Below are positions 41,405-52,420 of a stretch of 64,000 bases of DNA, piece after piece. Source of the DNA: Asparagopsis taxiformis (taxonomy: Eukaryota > Rhodophyta > Florideophyceae > Bonnemaisoniales > Bonnemaisoniaceae); NCBI GenBank assembly GCA_030407315.1, contig JALQPE010001895.1:62001-126000 (forward strand), read 5' to 3'. Positions within the stretch are counted from its first letter, which is position 1, and every line of letters starts with the position of its first letter. Both the position numbers and the translations under genes were made by a program. The notes under the pieces are model-generated. The model saw only the letters and a program-made list of their open reading frames with translations, ran no database searches and had not been told where the DNA came from.

Positions 41405-44400
41405 TCACGTCCCCGTCGAGAACAGCCACTTCAATTCCGAAATCTTCGCCTCACGTCTATCCTCCTCCGACGCCGGATCCAACGCGCCCTCCGCAATACC
41501 CTTCTTCCTCCTCTGCACCTGTAGCAGACGTTCCTCGACCGAATCTTCGATCACGTAGCGTTTGACCCGCACATCGCGCATCTGACCGTACCGATGGATG
41601 CGGTCCTGCGCCTGCGCGTCCACCTGCGGGTTCCAATGCACGTCGAGCAGGACGGCCAACGACGCGGCGACAAGATTGAGTCCGACGCCTCCGGCGCGCA
41701 ACGAGACGAGTAGCACATTAGCAGCGCCGGCGGTCAGCTCGGATTCGGTCGCGAATTGATGCACAATCTGCGCGCGCATGCGCTGCGACGTCTGTCCATC
41801 GATGCGTAGAAAGACGACGTCGACGCGTCCAAGCGCGACGCCGACGAGATCGAGCATGCTCGTGAATTGGGAGAAGATGACGCATTTACCAATGGCGCGT
41901 GTGTTGCGCTCACGCCGCGCCGATTGCTGCGCGACATCGTCGAGTAGCGCGTCGATTTTGGCGCTGCTTCGCCAGTGACGCTCGAGATCAATCGAGAATC
42001 GACTCGCACGTGGGAGAGTGGCCAGACTGGCTTTGCTGATCGCTGTGCGACACACGGGGCATTTGTTGGACCGCTGTAATGCTTGCAGTAGACACATGCG
42101 GCACGCAGCATGGCCGCATTGTTTTGGCGCCACAGCGTCTTCCATCACGTCGAGACATACGACGCATTCACGAGTTTGTTGCAGTTGTCCACTTGCTGCT
42201 TCGTGCAACATCTTCTCAACGTAACTTGTTGAACTGCCTGAATTGATAAATTGACGAAACATCTTGTCGCCATCTTGAAGCGCGTTATTATCTTTGCTCG
42301 GCGCCGCGAGCACGAGATAGGGATGGTCGCACGCTTGACGCAGACGCAGCAGTAGTTCGAGTACATTGCTGAAATTGTTGAGTAGCTTACCCTGCGCCAC
42401 ATACTTGTCAAATTGCACCTTGGATCGTTGATGCAGTGCTGTGTAAAAGTCACGCTCCTCCTCACACGCCCGCAATTTCACTATCTCCACCGTCTTGTTC
42501 GGTAGCACCACGATGCACCGTCCCTTCGAATCACGAGTCGACTTTTTTCGGCGCAGTGTAACAGATGACACAATGTCGCGCACCAGACACATGCCTTGCC
42601 GCTGTTTTTGTACATCCTTTGCTTCGATGTTTTTCTCAATCGCACGTGTCCAAAGCGCCCATGCGCTCCATGGTTTCATCTGCAAAAAGTGCAACAGACT
42701 ATACACATCGTTGATATGATTGTGAATCACAGTACCTGTCACACACCATCTTCGTTCCCCTTTCAATTTGTAAGCCGCTCGTGCCCATTTTGTGGTTCGC
42801 CCCTTGATCATGTGCGCTTCATCTAAAATGATGCGGCGCCAGTTTAGCTCAAACACTGCTCCGTTTCGCTCTCGTCTGCCCTTCTTCCCATTCGCCGTTC
42901 GCCAACTGTCGTCCGCACATTCTGAAGCAATGATTCCATAACTGGTCACGACCACATCCGCATACTGTAAGCTGATTGACGCACCGCTCCCGCGTGACTG
43001 TCCATAATGTGTGGCTACTCTGAGAAAGTTTGGACTGACATGTAAACTCAACTCGCTCATCCATTGCGTAATCAATGACATCGGGCACACGATAAGTGTT
43101 CCACCACGCCTGACATCTCCAGCCCGAGCTGATGTCATCATTTCGTCTAAAACTGTTACATGATTCCGCCTTTCACTCCATTCGTCGCTGCTGCCATCAT
43201 CATTTTCCAACTCCATTTGCTTCGCTTCAAAATCTTCTTCGTCATCGTCATCACATTCTTCTCCACTTTGGTCCTGCCCTGTAGCGCTCTTAGACTCCCG
43301 TACACGATTCTTTCGATGTCTTGAACTTCTACGTGTCACTTTCTTCTCGGTCCGTTCCACCTCATCTTCTTCTTCGCTTACACGTTCATCATGGTCCACT
43401 TTGTCGCTATTCGAGTTGACATCCTCATCGCAAAAAGAATCCCCATGCAAACGTTCCACACCATTCGGCGTTTCTGATTTCTCCCCCTTGCAACCATTCC
43501 TTTGCATTTTTTGCTGCTCCAAATCGTGCACAATACAAGCGATGCATTGCACCGTCTTTCCCAATCCCATTTCATCTGCAAGAATGCCACCGAAAGGACC
43601 TCCGGAATTGGCCATTGGTGAGTCCAACGAAAGGCCGCCCGTAGTAGCATTCACAAAGAACACCGTACCGTCCGGGAACATTTTTCGTTTCCACAGAGGA
43701 TCAATCATCACATCAACGTTACCCTGATCTTTATGCAGACGATATCCACTTTGCTCGCGAGCAACCATCCAACCTACACCGGCTCGCTGATACTCTCTCA
43801 GCGTCGACGTCAGGTTCTTTGGCGGCACGAATGCTTTCGCTTCCTCTTCCTGAATCGCATCCACGCTTTTGTAATACGCCTCTGCGCCCTCTTCGGTAAC
43901 CTCACCCGGTTCGCCGTCCGTCTTCGTCGAAGGCGCTGGAAAATCTGCTTTGGGCTGTTCTGGCGGCTGGCAAAGATTCAACGACGTGATCAGATGCACG
44001 ATATTGAACCGCTTGATATCGATTCCCTTGGCGGATGCAGCCTTCTCTTCCGAATTGGTAGCGTCCACTGCGGCTGAATCGCCGCATTGCACCACTTGCT
44101 GCATACCGTCTCCATCAAATGCATCGCGCTGAAGATAGATCGTGACCTCCAGAAACACCTCGGAGAACATTCGAAGCACTTTCGGGGCGGATACAACCTT
44201 GCATGTGGTCGAAATAAACCCCGTTTGCATGGCAGGCGCAAGCGCTTGACTGATGTCAGAGGCAAGTCTGCCCAATTCGCGATCGTTTTTCAAGAAGCGC
44301 ACGATTTTCGCAGGCACTTGCGACGCATGCGAGCCGCCCTTTCTCTTGTCACGCTTGGATGCCGCTGGTGTGCGAGCAGGTGGTGGAACTTGAAGGATTA

Positions 44401-45187
44401 GTTCGTCATTTACGGAAAGCAGTTTCTTTCCGGTTGATAACATTGTGCCAGCACATAAACGCGACACCAACTTTTTCGGCCATTCTTGAACCGGTGTTTC
44501 ATCCCGTTTCACCGAAAGTGCTACTTCTTGAACAACATCCGCATCTGCAGATTCACATCGAGGCCGTTTTGCAGGAGGTTTTGAATCGACCGATTGGACC
44601 TCATCGTCAATCTGCGTCCCCGGTCTCTTATTCACCCGTTCATTTTGTCCGACACCAGCCGATTCATCGGCACGCTCTGCTTGCACCTGCTGCTGACGCG
44701 GCTGTTCATTGACCTCTTTTTCACTGACGGGCGAAACACTGACCCCCACCACTCCGTTACCAGCGGCAGCCCTGGTGAGCGCGTCGCGACCGGCGGCGCC
44801 CAGATTTTTCCACAGGGAAACGATGTGGTCATTGATAGTTTTCTTATCAGACGTCGCGCAATGGTCCATGGCACGTTGCCAATTATCCTTGTAAAATTTG
44901 CGCCACGCCAGCCGTCGCAGCTCCTTGCCATTTGTCGGATCGGGCCGGGCGGCACGCGGTACGGGCAGTTGCTGCGGCGATGGCGATGGCGACTGCGTGT
45001 GCTGGGCTACCAGAATGGGCGCTTCCTGTTTGCCGAGCGTTCCGTCCGCGAGAAGCACTGCTGCCGCGTTGTTCAGGTCACCGCCTGCGCGCACCAGCGC
45101 GGCGCGAAGGGCGGAATCGGGCACGGTTGGTCCGGCAAATTCGCGTAATTGCGCGACGTTTTCGGCGCTGGCAATGTCTTTCGGCAT
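41405..45187 (-). CDS. RAD5/HLTF-type SNF2 helicase with HIRAN and RING domains
   Basis: 1260 residues. Order: a UBA-like N-terminal helix pair (D-S-A-L-R-A-A-L-V-R-A-G-G-D-L-N-N-A, about 23-45), a HIRAN-like region (about 290-350; R-E-L-G-R-L-A-S-D-I), SNF2 helicase lobe 1 (A-D-E-M-G-L-G-K-T near 540; L-D-E-A-H near 790), a RING finger C-V-V-C-L-D ... C-P-V-C-R (about 1007-1047), and lobe 2 ending in Q-A-Q-D-R-I-H-R-Y-G-Q. An acidic and basic insertion (about 595-665) splits lobe 1. RING inside the helicase is the mark of RAD5, HLTF and SHPRH-like proteins, which polyubiquitinate PCNA and remodel stalled forks. The N-terminal UBA-like part resembles plant RAD5 proteins. Confidence 0.92.
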   Translation of the reverse strand: MPKDIASAENVAQLREFAGPTVPDSALRAALVRAGGDLNNAAAVLLADGTLGKQEAPILVAQHTQSPSPSPQQLPVPRAARPDPTNGKELRRLAWRKFYKDNWQRAMDHCATSDKKTINDHIVSLWKNLGAAGRDALTRAAAGNGVVGVSVSPVSEKEVNEQPRQQQVQAERADESAGVGQNERVNKRPGTQIDDEVQSVDSKPPAKRPRCESADADVVQEVALSVKRDETPVQEWPKKLVSRLCAGTMLSTGKKLLSVNDELILQVPPPARTPAASKRDKRKGGSHASQVPAKIVRFLKNDRELGRLASDISQALAPAMQTGFISTTCKVVSAPKVLRMFSEVFLEVTIYLQRDAFDGDGMQQVVQCGDSAAVDATNSEEKAASAKGIDIKRFNIVHLITSLNLCQPPEQPKADFPAPSTKTDGEPGEVTEEGAEAYYKSVDAIQEEEAKAFVPPKNLTSTLREYQRAGVGWMVAREQSGYRLHKDQGNVDVMIDPLWKRKMFPDGTVFFVNATTGGLSLDSPMANSGGPFGGILADEMGLGKTVQCIACIVHDLEQQKMQRNGCKGEKSETPNGVERLHGDSFCDEDVNSNSDKVDHDERVSEEEDEVERTEKKVTRRSSRHRKNRVRESKSATGQDQSGEECDDDDEEDFEAKQMELENDDGSSDEWSERRNHVTVLDEMMTSARAGDVRRGGTLIVCPMSLITQWMSELSLHVSPNFLRVATHYGQSRGSGASISLQYADVVVTSYGIIASECADDSWRTANGKKGRRERNGAVFELNWRRIILDEAHMIKGRTTKWARAAYKLKGERRWCVTGTVIHNHINDVYSLLHFLQMKPWSAWALWTRAIEKNIEAKDVQKQRQGMCLVRDIVSSVTLRRKKSTRDSKGRCIVVLPNKTVEIVKLRACEEERDFYTALHQRSKVQFDKYVAQGKLLNNFSNVLELLLRLRQACDHPYLVLAAPSKDNNALQDGDKMFRQFINSGSSTSYVEKMLHEAASGQLQQTRECVVCLDVMEDAVAPKQCGHAACRMCLLQALQRSNKCPVCRTAISKASLATLPRASRFSIDLERHWRSSAKIDALLDDVAQQSARRERNTRAIGKCVIFSQFTSMLDLVGVALGRVDVVFLRIDGQTSQRMRAQIVHQFATESELTAGAANVLLVSLRAGGVGLNLVAASLAVLLDVHWNPQVDAQAQDRIHRYGQMRDVRVKRYVIEDSVEERLLQVQRRKKGIAEGALDPASEEDRREAKISELKWLFSTGT

Positions 45188-45589
45188 TTTGTCGCGGCGA
45201 TGGTGGTGACATCTGAGATGTGTTCCCGGCCTTCTGGGATGGTTGAGGTTTGTTGGGAGCGTTACGGCGGATGGGCGTTTGATGGGATGCAGAAGCTATC
45301 TTGGGAAGACGTGGCGTGCGATGAGATTTATGGAAGAAATTCAGTGGTTATTTTGGCGGGAAAATCATGCAGACCTTTGAGGTTGATGTGTTGCAATTTT
45401 CGACAATACGTCTCGTTCAGTATCTCGTTTGGTATTGTACAACGTGGGGTTCCGTCAACGCTACAAATGCAATTTGATCGCCCGCAATGTCGACTACAGC
45501 GTTTTGTCAACAAGCGACATTCTTTTTTACAACACATTCATGTGGTCCCGACATCGTGTTCTGGACCGTTGTACTACATAGTTACAAAA
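45188..45589. other. Intergenic region
   Basis: About 400 bases upstream of the RAD5-like gene and downstream of the next - strand gene. No gene or repeat recognised. Confidence 0.5.
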
Positions 45590-47587
45590 TCATCTATGTT
45601 CAACCGATTGGAATGAGCGCGCGCCATTTTTCCAAACTTGGCCATATTTCAAGGCCGCGAACAATGTTGCAATGAAAAGCGGTAGACCCGCAAAGCTTAA
45701 AGCAGCAGAAGCAATACCATGTGCGCCACAAATTTCCAGCGTCCACCCGAAACAATCCTTCGCAACCGCAAAGATAAATAACGGCAGCAGCCAAGACTGG
45801 AAAGCAGTACTCACTTGTTTCGTAAACATCAAATCCAGGAAGCAGATAGGAACCAGAGTTCTCCACAGAACAGTCACTGATATAATATACGGCGAGTCGA
45901 CACCGGCCGGGTGCAGCCCTGAGGCAAGTAGAATAGAATGCACGCCCACCGATCCCCACCCATCGGAAGTCAAATTTGGTGCAACAATAAACACCGGAAG
46001 TGTATACAAAACCAAACACAACACACATAGTCCTATTGACATAGCCTGCAAGCGTCGCAACCCGGGCAAGACAAACAAAAAGCATAAACCAAACCCAATA
46101 GCGCACAATTTAGCAGCAACTTGATCAAACTCTGTAAACAACAAAATTGCCGATCGCAACGCCCCAATGTATGCCATCCAGCCCTCTTCGGGACGCCCAT
46201 CCAGTGAGAAGGCATGTTCAACCGTCTGTCCATTCGGTGCATGAATCTTCAATCGATGAACAGCGTCATCATCGTACTTGGAAGCATTCCACACAACTCC
46301 CAACACATTGCGGCAATCCGTCTTTTCAGCGACCGATGTGCAATCCACGTCCAATGGTTCAAGTTTCCCCAACAACTCACCGTCAATCTCTGCGACAAAA
46401 TGCGACTCGCCAATATGAGTTTTCGATACGACGACTCGGATATGCGTGGATGTTCTCGAGGCGGTTCCGGCACCCATGCTACAAAACCCGGCGCGAGGCG
46501 GATTTGTCACGACGATCTCGGGTGATGCATCGCCGACTTTCATGTCCCGAAACGAGAGAAATCCATTGTCGAAGATTAAAACTCTGTATGTCGAACTGCC
46601 AATCATATCTGCCACCTCGAGTTCAAATGTACCCGACTTTGACACTGCCTGCAGACCGGACGACGCTACTCCGTATAACGTGTGCAGATGGCCAGAGAGA
46701 TATGCAGCCACTTTTGATTTCTGAGACGATTCAGCGCTGTGGGATGATATCACATCGTGTATATGCTTGCCATTTTTCATGATTGAGGACGGATAGTGGG
46801 CGAATGCGAGGATGTTGTTGCTCGATGTTTCCGACTCGATTTCCGATAATGTCTGCGAAAGTTGTTCGGCAGCAACGGTTGCGTCACCGAAAAAGTTTAA
46901 AGGACGGTTGAGGGGGTTTGGAAGAGAGCATTCCATCGCAAGTAACTGCAGCTTTTCATCTGTAAATTCTGTAGTGATCTTTCGAACGCGTCGGTTCCGA
47001 TGGGTATCGTTTGAACAAGTGAGCAAAGCGGCAGATGCGGAGAATGGATGTTCATGGACGACATGTCCAAAGGTGTCATGATTGCCGTGGACAGCAATCC
47101 ATGGAATTGTGCGATTGACGGAATTGGCGATTTCATGGACAAAATCCCATTCTTCAGCAATCTGCGCACTCGAAATTCCAAAGGGATATCGTGCGGGGAC
47201 TTCAGAGTCGACGAGATCGCCCGTGACGAGCACTGCGCTTGCCTGTGCGGCCCAATTAGGGAGGGAAGTTTGTACAAAGGCTTGGAGCTGTTGCTTTGCA
47301 ACGCCGGAATCATTGTCGTTAATATGCAGGTCTGATATTTGAAGGACAATCTGTGGCGCGGATGACGTCTGCCCCCATGGTTGCCGGAGATGTGCAGGGA
47401 CGGCGGATTGGTCAGTGCAAAATGGATTTCGTCCAAGAATGGCGTGGCGATGACCGCTGTAGTAGAAGATGAGAGAAAAGAAGGTGATGTAAAAGAGAGC
47501 AGATGGGAGAATGAAGATGGACGCTGCGCAAAATTCACGACGAAGAGCGGATCGGTAACGATGATACATGGTGGTGGTTTGAGTCAT
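45590..47587 (-). CDS. TMEM62-like membrane metallophosphoesterase
   Basis: 665 residues from ATG 47587; the open frame continues to 47623 but only from GTG. An N-terminal membrane segment (F-I-L-P-S-A-L-F-Y-I-T-F-F-S-L-I-F) is followed by a calcineurin-like phosphoesterase: I-S-D-L-H near residue 85, V-T-G-D-L-V-D near 122, H-G-N-H-D near 169, with a later A-Y-L-S-G-H-L-H. A beta-rich middle and a C-terminal block of four or more membrane spans follow, as in TMEM62. These proteins face the lumen or outside; the substrate is unknown. Confidence 0.85.
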   Translation of the reverse strand: MTQTTTMYHRYRSALRREFCAASIFILPSALFYITFFSLIFYYSGHRHAILGRNPFCTDQSAVPAHLRQPWGQTSSAPQIVLQISDLHINDNDSGVAKQQLQAFVQTSLPNWAAQASAVLVTGDLVDSEVPARYPFGISSAQIAEEWDFVHEIANSVNRTIPWIAVHGNHDTFGHVVHEHPFSASAALLTCSNDTHRNRRVRKITTEFTDEKLQLLAMECSLPNPLNRPLNFFGDATVAAEQLSQTLSEIESETSSNNILAFAHYPSSIMKNGKHIHDVISSHSAESSQKSKVAAYLSGHLHTLYGVASSGLQAVSKSGTFELEVADMIGSSTYRVLIFDNGFLSFRDMKVGDASPEIVVTNPPRAGFCSMGAGTASRTSTHIRVVVSKTHIGESHFVAEIDGELLGKLEPLDVDCTSVAEKTDCRNVLGVVWNASKYDDDAVHRLKIHAPNGQTVEHAFSLDGRPEEGWMAYIGALRSAILLFTEFDQVAAKLCAIGFGLCFLFVLPGLRRLQAMSIGLCVLCLVLYTLPVFIVAPNLTSDGWGSVGVHSILLASGLHPAGVDSPYIISVTVLWRTLVPICFLDLMFTKQVSTAFQSWLLPLFIFAVAKDCFGWTLEICGAHGIASAALSFAGLPLFIATLFAALKYGQVWKNGARSFQSVEHR

Positions 47588-47853
47588 GCATATTTGGTAG
47601 TGTCGGATTCGATTCGTCACCACAGGGCCAGGAAGGATCGCCTCGCCTCTGGTTTGCAGGGCCTCTTATTTACATTTACACTATCAACTCAACCGGCACT
47701 ACACTAATCTAGTGTACAGTATAGTGTACTTGGAGCGTAGCAGCAGCTGCGGTGAAAAATTAGTATAAAAAAGCTATGGCAGTGTCATCAATTAGCGACC
47801 TTGGTGCACAGCAATGACACATTCGAAACCCAAAATTGGCGACACGTCTACGA

Positions 47854-49365
47854 TCACGAGAGTTGCTTGATCTCCATCGTCTCCACATCAAAACCAGGCA
47901 TGGAGAACGACGACGCAAAAGATTCAACCTCTCTCCTCAGCGCTTCTAGTTTCTCATTATTTTCCAGAGCCGGTTTAAAGTCGACCAATTTCTTCCCCGT
48001 CTCCTCCTGAATCTCCAGTCCAATCTGGACGCCACGATCCAAAAACTCGGCCACCTTTCTAAAATCCTCCTCAACCATACCCCTCGTCGTCAGCGCCGGC
48101 GATCCGATTCGCACGCCTCCCGGATTCATCGCCGACTTGTCACCATGCACAGCGTTCTTATTCAACGTAATACTGCACTTATCAAACAACAATTGCGCCT
48201 TGGACCCTGAGAAATTCCTCGGACGCAAATCCCACAACACGAGATGATTATCCGTTCCATCCGTGACCAGTTTATTCCCAAGCTCAATCAGCCTCTCCGC
48301 CATGGCCGCCGCATTGCGCACCACCTGTTTCGAGTAGTCTGCAAATGCCGGCGTCGCGACCTCCTTCAATTGCACTGCCAACGCGGCGATCTGATGGTTG
48401 TGCGGACCGCCCTGTAGCGCGGGGAACACGGCGCCATTAATCGCCGCCTCCATATCCACGCCTTGAGCTGCCGCGGCCAACGGGACGCGACGGTAGAAGA
48501 TGACCCCTGCGCGCGGCCCGCGCAGCGACTTGTGTGTCGTGCTGGTGACAATATCTGCATATTTGAACGGACTATCCGCCTGACCGGTGGCGACCAAGCC
48601 GGAGATGTGCGCCATATCCACCATTAAATACGCGCCACTTTCGTCGGCCACTTTACGAAACTTTGCATAGTCCCATTCACGCGGATAGGCGGAACCGCCC
48701 GCAATGATACATTTCGGGCGGAAGAGCCGTGCGGAAGCTTCCAACGCGTCGTAGTCGATCCTTCCCGACACGTCGTCCACCTTGTACGGCAGGCTTTCAA
48801 AGTAGATGGAGGTTGCGGACACGCGGCGTTTGGCCGTGTAAAAGCCGTGCGTGAGATGGCCACCGCTGGGGAGGTCGAGTCCCATGATGCGATCATGCGG
48901 GTTGAGCAGCGCGGTGTAGGCTGCGAAATTGGCAGGCGAGCCAGAGTAGGGCTGCACGTTGACGCCCCATTCGGCGGGGTCGAGTGCGAAGGCGGCTAAT
49001 GCGCGTTTCTGGCACAAAAGTTCGACCTGATCGATGACCTCGTTGCCGCCGTAATAGCGGGCGCCCGGATAGCCCTCGGAGTATTTGTTGGTGAACACGG
49101 AGCCGAGACACTGCATGACGGCTGAGGAGGTGAAATTCTCAGACGCGATGAGTTCGAGACCGCGCCATTGGCGGTTTTTCTCGCGCTCGAGCAATGTGTG
49201 CATCTCAGGGTCGGCCTGTTGCAGCGGGGTGTTTCCAGTTTGGACGCGCGCATCCGAGAGGACCATTGTGGCGACGCGAGAGATTGTGGGGGGCGATCTG
49301 CGCGAGGACAGGGAAGGGGTATTGAACGAAAGGGGGAGCGGAGACGCGAATGCCGGGAGATTCAT
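47854..49365 (-). CDS. SHMT: Serine hydroxymethyltransferase, probably organelle-targeted
   Basis: 503 residues. The PLP lysine lies in [11 protein letters not shown] (near residue 278). [23 protein letters not shown] and V-D-M-A-H-I-S-G-L are family hallmarks. SHMT interconverts serine and glycine with tetrahydrofolate and feeds one-carbon metabolism and photorespiration. About 34 extra N-terminal residues, Ser/Pro/Arg-rich without acids, suggest a mitochondrial or plastid presequence; an internal Met at about residue 34 (A-T-M-V-L-S-D) could start a cytosolic form. Confidence 0.95.
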   Translation of the reverse strand: MNLPAFASPLPLSFNTPSLSSRRSPPTISRVATMVLSDARVQTGNTPLQQADPEMHTLLEREKNRQWRGLELIASENFTSSAVMQCLGSVFTNKYSEGYPGARYYGGNEVIDQVELLCQKRALAAFALDPAEWGVNVQPYSGSPANFAAYTALLNPHDRIMGLDLPSGGHLTHGFYTAKRRVSATSIYFESLPYKVDDVSGRIDYDALEASARLFRPKCIIAGGSAYPREWDYAKFRKVADESGAYLMVDMAHISGLVATGQADSPFKYADIVTSTTHKSLRGPRAGVIFYRRVPLAAAAQGVDMEAAINGAVFPALQGGPHNHQIAALAVQLKEVATPAFADYSKQVVRNAAAMAERLIELGNKLVTDGTDNHLVLWDLRPRNFSGSKAQLLFDKCSITLNKNAVHGDKSAMNPGGVRIGSPALTTRGMVEEDFRKVAEFLDRGVQIGLEIQEETGKKLVDFKPALENNEKLEALRREVESFASSFSMPGFDVETMEIKQLS

Positions 49366-49919
49366 CGCTGTGTTTGGTTGGAAGTAAGCTGGACTAGGGA
49401 CTGGATGTGACGAGGGAGTGGAGGCTGGACGAGTGAACAGTTGATTTCACACAGTGTTGGAGCGTGATCGATAGCAGGAAAAGTCATGCGTGCTGGGTAT
49501 GGCGGACGGTGATTCGAGGTAACAAGCGCCAAGTGGCGGGCAATAATTGAACAAAAAGAATATATTGATCCGAATGGCTGAAAGGGCCACAGCCAAGTGC
49601 GCGCTGGCGGCGCAATTAGCGGCTGCAGCGGTTGCAGTGCAGCGGAGCAAGTGAGAAAAGGAGCCAAAACGGCTGCACATAGATCCATACTTTACAGCGG
49701 CGCTCACGCCAGTTGAGAAAAAGTGCAGTTTCGTCGCCCAGAGCATACCTCAAACGCACGCTACTTTCGCCTCCACCAAGCTAGACCCATCCATCCCGTC
49801 CCCCTTTGCCGCATAATCCAACACACGCTTCAAGTGCCATCCATCGTGTCAATCGTTCATCCCACATCTACCGCCGTGACCCACTAGAGGCTCCGACTCA
49901 ATAAAGCAGCCCGACACCC
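49366..49919. promoter_or_regulatory. Divergent intergenic region, SHMT / family gene 1
   Basis: 553 bases between start codons pointing apart; both promoters should be here. An AT-rich atatattg word lies at about 49560-49567. No other signal is clear. Confidence 0.45.
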
Positions 49920-50831
49920 ATGGCCGAACAAGCGCAACTGGGATTCCCCCCGCCGACGGGATTCGCGCCCGGTTTCACCCAGCCTGGCATGCCCCAGGTA
50001 TATCCGCAGCCCTTCCAGCCACAGCTGGTGCAACCGGCGCCCGTGGCAACCGCTGCGCCCGCACCCATCCCAACGCAATACCCCCAACCTGGCCAAGCGG
50101 TGCCGGCGCCGCAACCGGCGCCAGTACCGGTGGCTGTGCAGCCGGCGCCGCAGATGCAGCCATTCCAAACGATGCCGGCTCACGTACCCATGCCGATGGC
50201 CTACGCGCCCATGCCCGCACCGGCGCCCATGTTTGCCCCCCAACTGGACTATCCGTTTTCGCCCTTCATGCCCGGCATGCCCTTCCTCGCGCCCGGTTAC
50301 AACCTCAGCCAAGCTATCACACCTTCCGAGCTGGCCAATCTGCTGCCGGTCGGCCCCGACGGCGTGCTGGACCGAGATCTGTCGCGCTTGTTACGCAAGG
50401 CGCAAAAGTACTCGGGTGTCGGTCCGGGGCCAAATCCCAGCTCGTACATTAACAGGACCAAGTATGAAAAGTATGCCTTTCTCACCGGCGCACTGCTCGT
50501 GCAGAAGAATATGACGGCACCGGCACCGGTTGGAAATGATCAATTTGCCAAACTTGCCAACATGTATCTTGCCAATCCGATGCGCTACGGGTCGTCGCCA
50601 GAGGTGATGCTGGCGCACGCTCTGGGTAGGGATCGCGAGCATAGGAGGTCTAGTCGACACAGGCATCATCACCACCATCATCGACACCATAGTCGTAGTC
50701 GCAGCAGGCACAGCTCTCGAAACGGGTCGCAGCATGGGGGATCGCACCATGGAGGGTCTCATCATGGCGGATCTCACCGCGCTCCTAGCCACGGCGGTCT
50801 ATCCGACACGAGTTACACCTGCTCCACATGA
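49920..50831 (+). CDS. Unknown protein: Pro-rich region, new shared domain, His/Arg/Gly tail (family member 1)
   Basis: 303 residues. Residues 1-115 are Pro/Gln/Ala/Met-rich with many P-A-P and P-Q-P units. Residues about 158-238 carry a domain shared with the gene at 53432: L-L-R-K-A-Q-K-Y, then Y-E-K-Y-A-F-L-T-G-A-L-L, then L-A-N-M-Y-L-A-N-P-M-R-Y-G-S-S-P-E. Directly after it comes a basic stretch (R-R-S-S-R-H-R followed by a run of His) and a tail with G-G-S-H-H units. I know no named family with this core. The basic low-complexity end is like that of RNA-binding or condensate-forming proteins; function unknown. Same strand as the other two family members. Confidence 0.8.
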   Translation: MAEQAQLGFPPPTGFAPGFTQPGMPQVYPQPFQPQLVQPAPVATAAPAPIPTQYPQPGQAVPAPQPAPVPVAVQPAPQMQPFQTMPAHVPMPMAYAPMPAPAPMFAPQLDYPFSPFMPGMPFLAPGYNLSQAITPSELANLLPVGPDGVLDRDLSRLLRKAQKYSGVGPGPNPSSYINRTKYEKYAFLTGALLVQKNMTAPAPVGNDQFAKLANMYLANPMRYGSSPEVMLAHALGRDREHRRSSRHRHHHHHHRHHSRSRSRHSSRNGSQHGGSHHGGSHHGGSHRAPSHGGLSDTSYTCST

Positions 50832-51174
50832 TAGGGGCTAGTCATCGACCGACAGCGGATCGTTTTTTGTGCAGCTGAAAGTCGATCCAACATGTGCTTT
50901 TCGTATACTTCCAAGCCCATTGATAGCCAGTGCCTCCAGTGCATTTTCCTCTTCTCCCCTGTTGCCTGCCATTTTCTGTTTTGCGATAAACGAATCATGC
51001 GATATCGCACCTTGTCAAACCTGTGTTGATTCGCTCGCTTAGACGTGCACAGCAAAACACTACTGTAGCCACGACGAGGGCGATGCAAAGTCGGTCGTTT
51101 ACAAAGCGACAGGATGAGCGAGAGCCGACACGGAAGACACGAATCAAGCGGCGACAATCTACGTCAAGGCAACA
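50832..51174. other. Intergenic region
   Basis: 342 bases, the shared 3' side of two convergent genes. Nothing recognisable. Confidence 0.5.
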
Positions 51175-51519
51175 TCAGGACTGAGTGCGGGCAGCATCAG
51201 CCTCTATCTTAGCCATATCCTTTTCCAACTGCAACTGGTTTGCAATGCGTGTTGCGTGACGTTGCACCTGCTCAATATCGGCCCATACGGCGGCATTCTC
51301 CTCGGCGAGCAAGCGACGCAGAGCGGGCTTGGGCAGGGCGACGAAAGCGGCGGTTCCGACACAGAAGAGAAGCGGGGCGGCACGGGCGACATCGGCACTT
51401 ACAGCGCGCAGGGCGGCGTCATTTGTGCGATGACGCTCCTCGAGCATTGCGGAATGCTGCTCGTGCAATGCGAGTTGTTCGCGCAACTCCTCAATGCGCA
51501 GCGAACTGTCGAGCGACAT
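51175..51519 (-). CDS. Small coiled-coil protein, possibly prefoldin beta subunit
   Basis: 114 residues from ATG 51519. Heptad-rich helices (E-E-L-R-E-Q-L-A-L-H-E-Q and R-I-A-N-Q-L-Q-L-E-K-D-M-A-K-I-E) flank a short hydrophobic centre (L-L-F-C-V-G-T-A-A-F-V-A-L). This helix-hairpin-helix plan and the V-G-x-x-F centre resemble prefoldin subunit 1, a beta-type subunit of the actin/tubulin co-chaperone. The match is loose. It lies between family members 1 and 2 on the opposite strand. Confidence 0.5.
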   Translation of the reverse strand: MSLDSSLRIEELREQLALHEQHSAMLEERHRTNDAALRAVSADVARAAPLLFCVGTAAFVALPKPALRRLLAEENAAVWADIEQVQRHATRIANQLQLEKDMAKIEADAARTQS

Positions 51520-52420
51520 GGCGCGGTTTGTTGTTGCCGATTCGAGTGCAGCGCTCTCGGCGGCTGCAAATAGCGTCTCAACGCTCGATACGCGTTGTGT
51601 TGGACAGACTGTCTATCCATGACCATTGTGTGTTTGATTGGTGAGGCAAGACGATTGTGTAATCTTTTGCGCGATTTTCAAGTGTGATTGGCTGCATAGG
51701 CTCCAATAGAAGATTGTCCAATGCCGCGCGATCGTGTTGGACGGCGGCGCTTGCACGCCCGACTGGCTCACACTGCTCATATTGCTTCCAATGTGCACGC
51801 TGCGCCTGTTTTGGCGCGTTTTTCGTTTGTTGCAACGCGCTCAAATCATGGCAATCCTTGTGTGCCATGATTGGTTGTGCTGTGTACAGCGGATCCCAAA
51901 TTATTGCCTGCCTCACGCAGTCAGTGCTTGACCATCTCTCTCTGTCTACACTTCTTCAGTGTCGATTGCCCTCACCGATGACGTGGGAAATCTATTCAAA
52001 CCAATGACGCAATACCCTCGGGTACCACGACACACCAGAAACAATTTAATCAAACATAGATACAGATTTTACCTCCACACCCTCTCCAACCCCCTCGCGC
52101 CACAGCACCCAAACCCGACGCGACCGACCGACCGACACAACACCGTCCACCAGACAGCAAGTTTCCAGCGCAACATCCCATCACGTCCAGCGAGGAGCGT
52201 ACGCCAGTGGCGCGCATCGACGCTCCGCCGCCAAAATCTGCAACGTAGACAGCGCAACTTGGTCAAAAGCGCATCCAACCCTGACGTGCACCGTGAAAAA
52301 GCCTCAATTTGTTGTCACAAAGCGCTGCCACGATGGCAAGCACCAACCAAAACGCGCGCACAATGCAATACAAACCGCGCGCAACCGCCAGCAAGCGCCG
52401 CCGAGCGCGCACCAAACAGC
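51520..52420. other. Intergenic region
   Basis: About 900 bases. The + strand is open from 52004 in the frame of the next gene, but the composition there is that of untranslated DNA (accgaccgaccgaca), so I place the start at 52421. A short ccgacc tandem run sits near 52120. Confidence 0.45.

Noticed and set aside
49384..49746. Open frames upstream of SHMT on -.
   Set aside because: They are in the divergent promoter region, short and without protein-like motifs.
51959..52420. N-terminal extension of the gene at 52421.
   Set aside because: The frame is open, but the sequence reads like untranslated DNA with ccgacc repeats, and the first strong ATG near the domain is 52421.
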